This document shows, one piece after another, positions 24,001-30,757 of a DNA stretch of 64,000 nt (positions within the stretch are counted from its first letter, which is position 1; each line of letters opens with the position of its first letter). The notes beneath the pieces are model-generated. The model ran no database searches. It was given only the letters and a program-made list of their open reading frames with translations, and was not told the DNA's origin. Origin of the DNA: Owenia fusiformis (lineage: Eukaryota > Annelida > Polychaeta > Sabellida > Oweniidae); the NCBI GenBank assembly GCA_903813345.2, contig CAIIXF020000003.1, positions 26,427,248 to 26,491,247 of the forward strand. Direction: 5' to 3'. The translations under genes and the position numbers were made by a program.

Positions 24001-25493
24001 GGCTCCTCTGAAATCAAAGTCTTAAATTCACTTAACTGGAAGACACTAAATCAGAGAAGAGAAGAAAAAATGGCAACTCTAATGTATAAGGTATCCAAAA
24101 ACAAGACTCCTAGTTACGTACAATCTATATACAATGAACTGAAAAATCCAAGTACAGAGCGTGTACTTCGTGCCCAGCACGAATATAATATTCCAGCAAA
24201 ATCTTCAATGAAATTTACAAACTCTCCTGCCATAGCACCAATAAGAATATGGAAAATGATTTCACCTGAAGTTAAACGCAGCCCCTCAATATCAGCCTTC
24301 AAGTCAAGGTATAAGAAAACCAAATATAACCCAAACCCTAGGTCTGTGTTGACAACAAAATTAAACTTAAATCGATCTATTGAAATTAAACTAAACCGTT
24401 TAAGAGCAGACCTAGCACTTAAATCAGACTTTTTTAGGCACAATTTCAACAACTATCCAGACCCAAGTTGCCCTTGTGGACATGCCCAGCAAACCAAGTC
24501 CCATTTATTACTTTACTGCCCTCTATCAACTGGAACAAGGTCAATCTTTACCCAAAAACTACAAGAGCTGCAAAATTTTAACTTTAGAGAATTTGCCAGT
24601 CTAATAGTGTAGATAAAGTCCACACCATACTTTTTGGTGATCATAAGTTCTCAGATAAATGTAATGCTGATATTATGAACCTTACGGCAAATTTTGTTGA
24701 TTCTATCATTTAGCATTAGCCTCAACATTTCATCACCATCATCATCACTATTGTTATCATCATCTCAACTGTGGCCACTGAGACTCTTATAAACAATACA
24801 TTTACAATACATGTCTGAAACCATTTATATCAACTTTATTTTGCTACTTTTATTTAATAGGGAGGCCAACAATGTAATTTTACCTCGGCCTTCCTAGTAT
24901 GTTAAATATTGTTATATAAAATTATGCAAAGAAATAAAACTTAACCTTAAAAAAAAATAAAAAAAATAAAAAATAAATAAAAAAAAATAAAAAAAATTAA
25001 TTGCCTTGATGCTCATAAAAGTCCCACTGGGAACTTGCCACATATATGTATGATGTATCACATGTGATTTAAAATAAGATATTAATTGATTTAAAACAAA
25101 TACAACGCAAGAGAAAAACAAGAATTAAAGATATAAGTTCATTTTTTTTATTGGATATGGTGTTTTAAAATCCATGCTTACATGTTGCTATGGGTTTTTC
25201 CTCATTCAGGTATTTCCTATACGAATATCACAGTAGATGCTACCTTGTGTTACTGCCTTGGTGGACAATGTCAGCATACGTCAAAAGGTTGCCAAGGCGG
25301 CAATTTCTATAGTGATCAATGTATTGGCCATGACGACGTGAAATGCTGTGTCAAGAACACATCAGAGGACAACCAATGTACGGCACAACAAGGCGGGTGT
25401 AAGTTGGTCTCTGATGGCTGTTTCTGTGGAGAGTTCACACCAGGACTTTGTGGAGGCCCATCGAATAGACAGTGCTGCTTGGTGACCCCGTAG
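1..25493 (+). CDS. Secreted mosaic protein, 3' part: CUB - lipase-like - GH24-like lysozyme - WAP
   Basis: Exons read by hand: 1-17 (partial), 572-738, 1161-1320, 2790-2879, 5528-5808, 6377-6599, 6839-6951, 11776-11977, 12213-12386, 13020-13283, 16020-16135, 16494-16588, 17585-17871, 18281-18376, 18658-18788, 18963-19236, 19733-19807, 22359-22496, 22837-22872, 25210-25493 (stop TAG). Every junction has AG/GT borders and matching phase, giving about 1,074 residues in the window. Approximate order by residue: linker 1-5, CUB 6-114, Ser/Thr linker 115-144, unassigned beta-rich module 145-312, lipase-like 313-634 with a repeat insert at 476-563, unassigned 635-730, lysozyme-like 731-897, linker, WAP 923-968, linker, Cys-rich end 981-1074. 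Many modules sit between phase-1 introns, typical of exon shuffling. The start codon and signal peptide are upstream of the window. One long gene is my inference from frame continuity; two or three genes with unseen internal ends remain possible. A host-defence or digestive role is inferred from the domains only. Confidence 0.75.
572..1320 (+). other. CUB domain, two exons (572-738, 1161-1320)
   Basis: The first exon opens with CGGTF, then TSPNYPRNYPNN and a Cys, and ends at YDYLR. The second continues VYDG, then GRSIPV and FSGWSLNY. These are the usual CUB landmarks: the N-terminal Cys-Gly-Gly, the SPNYP motif, the Y-D-x-L-x-V-Y-D-G stretch that often binds calcium, and the final FxGW strand. 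The intron splits the domain at phase 0 between LR and VYDG, while the outer borders are phase 1, so the pair is an insertable module. CUB domains are extracellular beta-sandwiches that bind protein or carbohydrate. The donor after the first exon (GTATTT) is weak, but the join reconstitutes the conserved motif exactly. Confidence 0.9.
1799..2041 (-). mobile_element. Possible transposase helix-turn-helix fragment
   Basis: An 80-codon minus-strand ORF sits in the intron after the CUB domain. Its first half (ILREDYGARRILNEFPSRN) resembles the N-terminal DNA-binding helices of some Tc1/mariner-like transposases, which carry an 'LREEKGWGARRI..EFP' type pattern. No catalytic domain, terminal repeat or target duplication is visible nearby. 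It may be a fragment or a chance ORF. Confidence 0.3.
2790..2879 (+). other. Ser/Thr-rich linker exon
   Basis: This 90-nt phase 1-1 exon encodes a Thr/Ser/Pro-rich spacer ending TTEADG, with an N-x-T and an N-x-S sequon. Positions 1-17 of the window are the end of a near-identical linker exon, so linker plus CUB was duplicated as a unit. Such spacers are usually O-glycosylated and separate folded extracellular domains. Confidence 0.8.
2863..3466 (+). repeat. Second copy of a duplicated linker-intron-CUB segment, truncated
   Basis: About 600 bp here repeats positions 1-605 at high identity: linker-exon end, intron, and the first ~45 bases of the CUB exon. The offset is about 2.86 kb. In this copy the CUB acceptor is altered (a TACG sequence replaces the CAG) and homology stops inside the exon near 3466. 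The second CUB exon is therefore dead, and the linker exon at 2790-2879 joins the exon at 5528 in frame instead. This is the footprint of tandem CUB-module amplification, and more copies may lie upstream of the window. Confidence 0.85.
4186..5255 (+). mobile_element. Mariner-like DNA transposon remnant with long inverted repeats
   Basis: The ends are inverted repeats about 200 bp long, opening CCAGGGGTGATTAACAAATA on the left and CAAGGGGTGATCAACAAATA on the right strand, and TA flanks both ends (4184-4185, 5256-5257). Between them the plus strand, near 4700-4960, reads as the N-terminal DNA-binding region of a mariner transposase: a YEMLNKSFG helix, a WYR motif, then APKTTRTAEMLKEVEQLV. A frame break and a stop interrupt it, and no DDE catalytic region remains. 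A TA target and a paired-domain-like HTH are standard for Tc1/mariner; arms this long are less usual. It lies in an intron of the mosaic gene. Confidence 0.8.
5528..6599 (+). other. Unassigned beta-rich module (LQIWRP...IGWTY), two exons
   Basis: The exons at 5528-5808 and 6377-6599 join at phase 0 and are bounded by phase-1 introns, so they form one 168-residue module. The sequence alternates hydrophobic and polar residues in a beta-sandwich style. Landmarks are VLLQIWRP, YALIWEKEVTV, RDKIGWTYID and ISFDY. The pattern 'LQxWRP ... xGDxIGW ... IxYDY' recurs, as I recall, in uncharacterised secreted invertebrate proteins, but I cannot name a family. The only candidate sequon is NETN. There is no cysteine in the conserved core. 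It could be a carbohydrate-binding fold. Confidence 0.7.
7157..7270 (+). repeat. Degenerate ~20-bp tandem repeat
   Basis: Imperfect repeats of a unit like ACTCGAATCATAATATGCA run for about 110 bp in the intron after 6951. The copies differ by several substitutions. No coding role is seen. Confidence 0.5.
8651..9467. repeat. Nested TIR unit, copy 1 (~817 bp)
   Basis: It begins CTAACCCTACTATCACACCA and ends with the inverted form (TGGTGTGATAGGGGGGTTAG). Internally a related segment (GCTATCACACCAAACAAG) recurs near 9047, so the unit is itself built from repeats. It is rich in short GAACG/CGTTC words on both strands. No ORF of note. Confidence 0.7.
9478..10282. repeat. Nested TIR unit, copy 2 (~805 bp)
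   Basis: This is a head-to-tail second copy of the preceding unit, highly similar throughout, with the same internal repeat near 9862 and the same inverted terminus. The two copies are about 10 bp apart, which suggests a recent tandem duplication or successive insertion. The larger element's right arm follows at about 10,625. Confidence 0.7.
11268..11320. mobile_element. 53-bp TIR-only MITE
   Basis: An almost perfect hairpin starts CGAACTCCCATGCAGTGTCT and ends GCACGGGAGTTCG. It is flanked by GTTAACGCT and GTTAACGCC, a 9-bp target duplication with one mismatch. Its two halves equal the two ends of the 423-bp element at 57220-57642, so this is the same family reduced to its termini. A 9-bp duplication is compatible with a Mutator-like transposase, but no autonomous copy is present. 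Confidence 0.8.
11500..11690. repeat. Dispersed repeat, partner of 39477-39670
   Basis: This stretch is the reverse complement of intronic sequence at about 39477-39670 in UTP4. Shared landmarks are TGTGTCTGATTCCAGCC, GGACTTTTCACATTGGATTT and GACTTGCCAACTTGACCCTT. No coding capacity. It is probably a MITE or SINE family whose ends I could not define. Confidence 0.6.
13020..13283 (+). repeat. 48-bp tandem-repeat exon encoding DEDKGESSGKGKGKSS units
   Basis: A 48-bp unit is repeated 5.5 times and reads in one frame as a 16-residue unit DEDKGESSGKGKGKSS with few changes. The preceding exon ends CAA-G, and the sequence after the AG at 13018-13019 completes GAT (Asp), so the frame is kept. A GT at 13284 gives a 264-nt (88-codon) phase 1-1 cassette that joins exon 16020 in frame. 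That donor (GTCAAG) is weak. Read-through would instead add a short Cys- and Leu-rich tail and stop at 13343-13345. The product is a highly charged, probably disordered loop just before the catalytic-His block of the lipase-like domain. Skipping it also keeps the frame, so alternative splicing is plausible. Confidence 0.7.
13545..15060. repeat. CCATGG-rich degenerate satellite with opposing halves
   Basis: From 13545 to about 14345 the sequence is a degenerate array of TACCATGGTAT and GTATTTCATGG words, with roughly 15-20 CCATGG palindromes. From about 14400 to 14535 the words appear inverted (ATGAAATACAATGAAATGC). A TCAACTCTGACCA motif near 13617 is matched by TGGTCAGAGTTGA near 14391, so the block is an imperfect inverted repeat. 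Scattered words continue at 14885-15060. Long translations through it are artefacts of the repeat. Confidence 0.75.
15064..15260. repeat. Dispersed 'ATGGCCGCCATTTTGAA' type repeat
   Basis: It contains AAATGGCTGCCATTTT, AATACCAGTGGACGAATTTG and CAAAATGGCCGCCGTTA. Related words occur at 15770-15800 and in UTP4 introns at 33486-33960 and 36995-37860. This looks like a non-autonomous family present in both large genes. Its borders are unclear. Confidence 0.5.
17100..17250. repeat. AT-rich TTAATTAGCT palindromic repeat
   Basis: Dense, overlapping TTAATTAGCTTAATTAGC and TAGCTAATTA words form a low-complexity palindromic patch of about 150 bp in an intron. No coding or splice signal of note. Confidence 0.5.
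17585..17871 (+). other. Unassigned segment between lipase-like and lysozyme-like domains
   Basis: A single 287-nt exon (phase 2 in, phase 1 out) encodes about 96 residues: FRAVTFSITANFSTPDCAP, FLRGFSSIAFYSTT, IIVKYGHRGDYETF, then a Ser/Thr/Ala-rich stretch ending FAVTATVRN. It holds two cysteines and one N-x-S sequon. The alternating pattern suggests beta-strands and perhaps a helix. It could be a SEA-like or lipase-accessory fold, but nothing diagnostic is visible. The in-frame splice to 18281 is clear. Confidence 0.6.
18281..19236 (+). other. Phage-type (GH24-like) lysozyme domain
   Basis: Exons 18281-18376, 18658-18788 and 18963-19236 join in frame to give about 167 residues. The start IAEYIGKCEGKK, then AYDNSKGNRTVGIGFNM, matches the T4-lysozyme active-site region E-(14)-T-x-G-x-G. 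With the Glu as position 0, the Thr falls at +15 as in T4 lysozyme (E11, T26). The T4 Asp20 position (+9) is Asn here, with Asp at +8. GVDFDKVYNKQLAL, DDQIKTLF, DL, the AEVQAAIVDALYRG helix and EYTNQGDYRNALKGRRG follow the family order. Phage-type lysozymes have, to my memory, been reported in bivalves. Muralytic activity is plausible but the shifted acid needs testing. Flanking introns are phase 1. Confidence 0.8.
19733..19807 (+). other. Ser/Thr-rich linker exon after the lysozyme-like domain
   Basis: A 75-nt phase 1-1 exon encodes GGGTECSGNTINTTISPST and SEPKT, a spacer with two N-x-T sequons. It ends ACA-G before GTGATC, in frame with the WAP exon at 22359. Confidence 0.7.
19947..22391 (+). 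repeat. 68-bp minisatellite duplicating the WAP exon's splice acceptor, 36 acceptors
   Basis: The unit is TTAAGGGTTAGTAATGCTAT, then CTATTCTGCAG, then GAAACTGTCCAAGTGTTCCC, then TCTGGAACTGTGGGGAT. The first CAG ends at 19978 and the real WAP acceptor at 22358. The distance is 2,380 bp, exactly 35 x 68, so there is no net length change across the array. Each unit therefore carries a pyrimidine-poor acceptor ending CAG or TAG, the first 38 bases of the WAP exon, and a donor-like GG|GTTAGT. A decoy exon from acceptor to donor would be 43 nt with an in-frame TAA. Variants among copies are few: GAAACTG/GAATCTG, TGTTC/TGCTC, CTATG/CTGTG. Confidence 0.95.
22359..22496 (+). other. WAP (four-disulfide core) domain exon
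   Basis: A 138-nt phase 1-1 exon encodes NCPSVPSGTVGICVNSC, then LDDYSCPGVQKCCSNGCG and HICKDP. The eight cysteines follow the WAP order, including the KCC and the C-G-x-x-C end. WAP domains are usually protease inhibitors or antibacterial peptides; the P1 region cannot be judged by eye. The exon is preceded directly by the 68-bp array and followed by a 36-nt linker exon at 22837-22872 (TTTPTGTTEQT). Confidence 0.9.
23223..25004 (+). mobile_element. 5'-truncated LINE (CR1/Jockey-group reverse transcriptase)
   Basis: The ORF at 23257-24612 encodes the second half of a reverse transcriptase: SGVPQGSILGPILFLLFIND, then YADDTSIH, then a thumb/C-terminal region with a CPCG...H...C knuckle. The palm start and endonuclease are missing, so it is a 5'-truncated insert. 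An A-rich tail at 24949-25000 and a CTTGATGCT target duplication (23214-23222 and 25005-25013) mark the ends. The ORF is uninterrupted over its ~450 codons, so the insertion is fairly young. It sits, in sense, in the last intron of the mosaic gene. The clade is assigned by motif style only. Confidence 0.85.
25210..25493 (+). other. C-terminal twin cysteine-rich module and stop
   Basis: The last exon enters at phase 1 and ends TAG. It encodes two related Cys-rich repeats: CYCLGGQC...GCQGGNFYSDQC...KCC, and QCTAQQGGC...GCFCGEFTPGLCGG...QCC. The 'GG.C....C.G..(F/Y)...C.G....(K/Q)CC' pattern resembles, from memory, small Cys-rich modules attached to peptidoglycan- or chitin-active enzymes in fungi and invertebrates. 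That would fit a cell-wall-targeting role next to the lysozyme-like domain, but I cannot confirm the family. Confidence 0.75.
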
Positions 25494-25898
25494 AAACAAG
25501 ACTTTAAATGAACAGTGGTCACGTTTCAGTAAACAAATTGCATTTGATTTTCAATCCTAATTTTAGTGCTTACAACGAGGGGATGAGGGATCGGGAAAGA
25601 TACTAAATGAATCTATAAATCCTACTTCCTGTGATTTCGATTGTGTTTTCTCGGAAAAATAGATACAGTCTGAGATAGCATTATGTAAACTTAGTACAAT
25701 ATTAAACGGACTCGCATATTATTCAGATCACTCTTTTTTTGTTATTAAAATCAATGTAACATATTTACAGGTTGTAGTGGCTATGACCCCCAAGAGGGAG
25801 TATTAGGTGCCACATAATGGTATTTACAATGATTTGTGAAATATTATGAGAAGTGTACATGTAATTGTGTAAAGTATGATATTGTACATAATTGAGAA

Positions 25899-25904
25899 AA
25901 TAAA
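25899..25904 (+). promoter_or_regulatory. Candidate poly(A) signal of the mosaic gene
   Basis: AATAAA lies about 400 bp after the stop, the first clear plus-strand signal downstream. The 3'UTR would include one copy of the 25.5-28.5 kb repeat unit. Confidence 0.45.
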
Positions 25905-26750
25905 CTGATCATTAGTGGCATATATAGTTTGGCACATTCGATTTTCAATCCTAATTTTAGTTCTTACAACGAGGGGATAAGGGATCAGGAAAGATACTTA
26001 ATGAATCTATAAATCCTGCTTTCTGTGATTTCGATTTTTTCTCGGAAAAATAGATACAGTCTGGGATATTATTTTGTAAACTCAGTACAATATTAATCGG
26101 ACTCGCATATTATTCAGATCACTCATTAGTGGCACAGTTTGTACATTCGCTTCTCGGAAAAATAGATACAGTTTGGGATATTATTATGTAAACTTAGTAC
26201 AATATTAAAGATTCTCGCAATCTTTATCCAATCAGCGTTTGCGAGTGTGTCGGCTCACGAATAAAAGGCGAATCCAACTCAAATCCATGCAGGGGTGTAT
26301 GAGGTACTCGAATAGGAAAGAGCTCGTGAAATCTGAATTTATATGCACATGGTAAATGTTTACACATGTTTGGAGTTATTGAAGAAAATGTGATATGGGT
26401 GTGGTTCCGAATTTGAAGTCATTGCTGGAAAATATGATTTAAATACGTGAAATTATATCTATAAATACAGCACTAAAAATAACAGTACACATGAAGTACA
26501 TGTATGATTGTGTTCAGAAATGTTTGAAACCCTTACGGAAAATTCTGTCTGCATTTTGTCACCATTGCTCTTTCTTCCCGCATTCTAGTGCTGTTTGAAT
26601 GAATATATTAATTAATGTATTTATAACTAAAATATATCACATTTTTTTATAAACCACAAACATTTAGATCATAAAAAAATTATTCAATACTTGAGTGAGC
26701 ACGATATGCAAGGGTTACTAAGTTGACACAGTAAATGACCACTGATATTG

Positions 26751-27235
26751 TGTTAGTCCATGCACACAGCGTATTCTGCTAAGGCCATAAGAAGTAGATT
26801 CTTTGCTTTGCGTCCCCTTGCTTGCACGATTTTGAGAAAATCAGAAAAAACAAACACATCAAAATAGCAATCACAAGGGTCTGAAAGTACCATTACATTT
26901 CGTTCAATCAGAATCAGACGAAATGGCGGATAATTTGATGTGCGTCAAAATTGACAGTGTTATAATTATTTTGGCATACATTGTGTATTTTCTTATTTTT
27001 TACCCTTGAAGTTTAAATATATTGTATAAAATGTATAGATATGTGTTTGTAATCACTGCAAATTGGTATGTCATCCCTTTTTATGCCCATAAAATGGATA
27101 AATTTCTCAGCAAACAAGTTTGTGTTTTTTTCTTGAGTTTGTGTTTGTTTTCCTTGTACCCTTGCATGATTTGGATTTTGCCAGGACGCAAAACAAAGAA
27201 TCTACTTCTTATGGCCTAATACACATTTGCTAACA
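26751..27235. mobile_element. MITE-like element with inverted ends
   Basis: The left arm includes AGGCCATAAGAAGTAGATTC and the right arm carries its inverse (GAATCTACTTCTTATGGCCT). The outer ends are TGTTAG and CTAACA, the length about 485 bp, and there is no ORF of note. No clear target duplication was found. Confidence 0.6.
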
Positions 27236-27374
27236 CCCCCACTTTCAAAGTGAAGTGACTAATTGGTTTATGTTTACGTTTTAATGTGTTTTGGGTTCCT
27301 TGTTACAGCAAGGGGGGCCAGTAAAGTGGACTAACATGTTTGCATGGCAAGTTTTGATCGAATATGTGAGACAC

Positions 27375-28139
27375 TTTAAGGTGCCATGGAAGTTAACAGG
27401 AAATGACAAAACAGGAAGTGACAATGCCATGCTGGATTTTGAAAAATTTTTGAAGCAAGATATCAGAGTTCTGTTTGGACCTCTAGTCAGTTTTACTAGT
27501 TCCACATATCATTTACATGACTGGGAACACACTGGAAATGGTCAGAATGACCATAAAAAATGATGAAATAACCTTTTCAGCCCTCTGAAAATGTGACTGA
27601 AAAATAGCTAAAAAGTAGGTGCTCAGGAAAGGTCACTGAACAGAATCTTTCGATTTTTTCAGAAACGTGTCCAATATATTGCTCTAAATGATACAATCTT
27701 TGAAATTTTAAAAATTGTCTGAAACAATAATGGCTGTAGTAAAAAGGTAAATCGATCAATTTTCGATTCAGTTTTTTCATTTTTTTCTTTTTCTAAGAAT
27801 GATATCAATTTTTTTTAAATTGTATCATTTTAAGCAATATATTGGGCAGATTTTCTGAAAAAGTCAAAAGATTCTGTTCAGTGACCTTTCCTGAGCACCT
27901 ACTCTTAGCTGTTTTCCAGGCACATTTTCAGAGGACTGAAAAGGTTATTTCACCATGTTTATGGTTATTCTTACCATTTCCGTTGTGTTCCTGGTCATGT
28001 AAATGATATGTGGAACTAGTTAAACTGACTGGAGGACCAAACAGAACTCTGTTATCTTGGTTCAAAAAATTTTCAAAATCCAGCATGGCTTTTCACTTCC
28101 TGTTTTGTCATTTCCTGTTAACTTCCATAGCACCTTAAA
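27375..28139. repeat. Foldback sequence with ~330-bp arms
   Basis: The left arm begins TTTAAGGTGCCATGGAAGTT and the right arm ends AACTTCCATAGCACCTTAAA. The arms match over about 330 bp around a ~110-bp AT-rich loop, with several small differences, so the RNA would form a long hairpin. It interrupts the repeat-unit array. ORFs here are shadows of the repeat. Confidence 0.75.
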
Positions 28140-28664
28140 TGGACTCGCATATTATTCACATCACTCATTAGTGGCATATATAGTTTGGCACATTCGATTT
28201 TCAATCCTAATCTTAGTTCTTACAACGAGGGGATAAGGGATCAGGAAATATACTTAACGAATCTATAAATCCTACTTCCTGTGATTTCGATTCAAGTTTT
28301 TTCGGAAAAATAGATACAGTCTGGGATATTATTTTGTAAACTTAGTACAATATTAAACGGACTCGCATATTATTCAGAACACTCATTAGTGGCACAGTTT
28401 GGCACATTCGATTCTCGGAAAAATAGATACAGTCTGAGATAGTATTATGTAAACTTAGTACAATATTAATCGGACTCGCATATTGATATTATTCAGATCA
28501 CTCATTAGTGGCAATTGCTTAAAAACTGTAATAAGTGATTACTGTCGTTCAAGTACAAGTAATTAATAAAAAATATGACACCATTCATTACTGTTGAATA
28601 ATAGATTATATTTCAAATCTTATCAGAACAAATCTTATCAAAACTTAACAATACCGTGGAACTA

Positions 28665-28885
28665 TACTATTTCTGACGCACAAGTTTAATAGGATCACGT
28701 CATTTATAATAACGTCAATCTGATCATCACTGTCACTGTAGCTTCCAGAGGGTGCATTGCTCATGTCACTGTCAGTTCCAATGGGCCATGTGTCAACTTT
28801 GAGATCGATAACATTCCTCGAAACAAACGCCCACTGGCTTGGGCCCCTTTGGAGAAATGTTTCACCCTCTTTATACGTTCACGTT
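28665..28885 (-). other. Exon-like minus-strand ORF, unassigned
   Basis: On the minus strand one frame stays open for about 73 codons. It reads YKEGETFLQRGPSQWAFVSR, then NVIDLKVDTWPIGTDSDMSN, then APSGSYSDSDDQIDVI. The composition (Asp/Ser-rich tract after a Trp-containing stretch) is more protein-like than its AT-rich surroundings. No start, partner exon or homologous family is recognised. It may be a remnant of a gene or of a transposon ORF. Confidence 0.3.
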
Positions 28886-28899
28886 ATTTTGTAAACTTA

Positions 28900-30690
28900 A
28901 GAGTTATCATATTTTAAATATAGCTTGTCCATGCGTGGGCTTTCATTTGTTTAATTAACAAGTCACCTTCCAATCAGAAGTAGCAGAAATGCCATATAAA
29001 TCTTGTAAGCAAAATTCCACGAAGACGTACATGCTTGCTAAAAAAAAATACAAATTGTGATCCACTTTTGTGAAAGTAATAGTAAAAGCCCTTATAATAT
29101 AAGTTGTCTAGATGATTTTTTGCACTTTGATGTTAAGGATCGATGTCGATTGAACATGATGAACGCTAGCCCCTATTTTTCTTTTCAAAATGTAATGTAC
29201 ATACCATAACTAAGTGTTTCTGTGAGTTAAAGAGAAAATTAAATAGTATGGTTTTTGGGATGGAAATTTGATTTTAGTATACATGGGATCTAATGAGAAA
29301 GTGCCACACTCACTTTTTTCAAATATTGACATTTTAGGGGCATCCTGCTCAGAAAAAGCACACTTAACATATGGCTTTTAAAATACTATTTGAATTTTTA
29401 AACCACCTGAGGGAACATCGGTTGTGCGTATAGGTTGACGTTTCGATTTAATATACAAGCTTAAACTCCCTATTGACACTATAAATAACACTAACATGAC
29501 CGATGTTAGTGTTAATGTATCTATCTTGACCGATAATACATTCCTAGCACCGTCATGTAAAATATATTCGGATAAGGCTGTCCTTATTTGGACTAGCTGT
29601 CCTTATTTAGACTAAGTCAATTGGACTTTAGATGAACAACGAAAATGAATTTCAACAGAACTGTCGTCCATTGAAAATGTTTGCCTCCTCTCTGACCAAG
29701 CCCCTAAAATCCTGGAATCTGAATGGCTATGGCTAAAGGCCTACTAAGTGTCCAGCATGAAGTACCGTATTTGCTACGAAACTCAAAAGTGTAAAGAAAT
29801 AAAAAAAATATTCACAATAAGTAAATAAAAAATGTCTTTAAAATATTGCAAGTAACAACGACGGTTGCTACATAAGATTTAGAAGAAGACCAGGTTCCAA
29901 AACAGCTATTCACTTAGGACTTCCGGTTCCGGTTGTGAAAGCTGTCTATCGCATTTGATTGTTCATTTCCGATTGGAGACATTCAAAGATGTTACATCTA
30001 ATGCCAATACGAGACAGTCACAAATACCAGAAGGATCATGGTGGCCACAGAAACGACAGCACTACTGGCTCCTGCAAGAGCAACATCATTTTTGCATTTA
30101 ATGTTCACCATGCTTTGAAGGAGAACCGTAGATAAAGTAAATGTAGCGGCAATTCTCGTTTTAAGAATACTAGGTATATGAATGCGGAATTAAGATGGCT
30201 GCAAAACAATGAAATACTTCATGGTATTCGATCACTGCCTAAATACAAGAGAGTTTTAAGAGGAGTGAATGAGAAATGATGGCTCCCTCTATGAGTTTTG
30301 CCAATCCAAAGTACTAAGTTGGTTATTTCTGGACACTTTCAAAGAGAAAAATAAAACTGAGAAAAAGAAATCATTATTTTCATTTGTTTTTTGGGAGTGC
30401 CAGATGGGGATCAAAGGTTGTCCCCTCCCTAAAGAATATTTTCCATTGCAAGGTGCTGTTTGATGATGTCATGGTTTTCCATTATTGCCCCCAGGCTAAT
30501 AGCAGATAGATATAAATCCATTACAGCTAGAGTATTGTATATGGGCAAGTTTCTTCTTGTAATTTGTATATTGTAATATCTGCATAGATTTTCTTTCTAT
30601 GATTTACACCATTTCATCTTCAATGAGTGAATCATTCAAAAAAATTATTTCATAACTAAAACAAACTGATCTCCAATTTTTTTGTATTGG
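28900..30690. other. Intergenic stretch, nothing assigned
   Basis: The end of the convergent spacer between the mosaic gene and UTP4. I see AT-rich sequence, a short GACCGATGTTAGTGTTAATG motif near 29500 and no supportable ORF, repeat or RNA gene. Confidence 0.5.
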
Positions 30691-30696
30691 AAGATA

Positions 30697-30702
30697 TTTA
30701 TT
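30697..30702 (-). promoter_or_regulatory. Poly(A) signal of UTP4
   Basis: TTTATT on the plus strand, AATAAA in the sense of UTP4, about 56 bp after its stop codon. Confidence 0.6.
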
Positions 30703-30757
30703 ATAGCATTTTTGTAGTTATTGACATAAAAAATTCAAATGTCCATTATGTACATAT

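Larger units (their letters stand above)
25544..28512 (+). repeat. Dispersed tandem units of a ~190-bp sequence downstream of the mosaic gene
   Basis: Units beginning GATTTTCAATCCTAATTTTA and ending ATTATTCAGATCACTC occur at about 25544-25735, 25935-26127 and 28190-28385, with partial copies at 26148-26214 and 28412-28512. Landmarks are CGAGGGGATRAGGGATC and CGGAAAAATAGATACAGT. A MITE and a foldback sequence interrupt the array between 26.7 and 28.14 kb. No coding capacity. Confidence 0.8.

Noticed and set aside
25777-25820. Possible alternative last exon (GCSGYDPQEGV...) after a CAG
   Set aside because: It would be in phase after the linker exon, but it is short and unsupported, and the 25210 exon has clear Cys-rich coding.
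27291-27563. 90-codon plus-strand ORF
   Set aside because: It lies mostly in the left arm of the 27375-28139 foldback; the inverted copy is not open in the same way.
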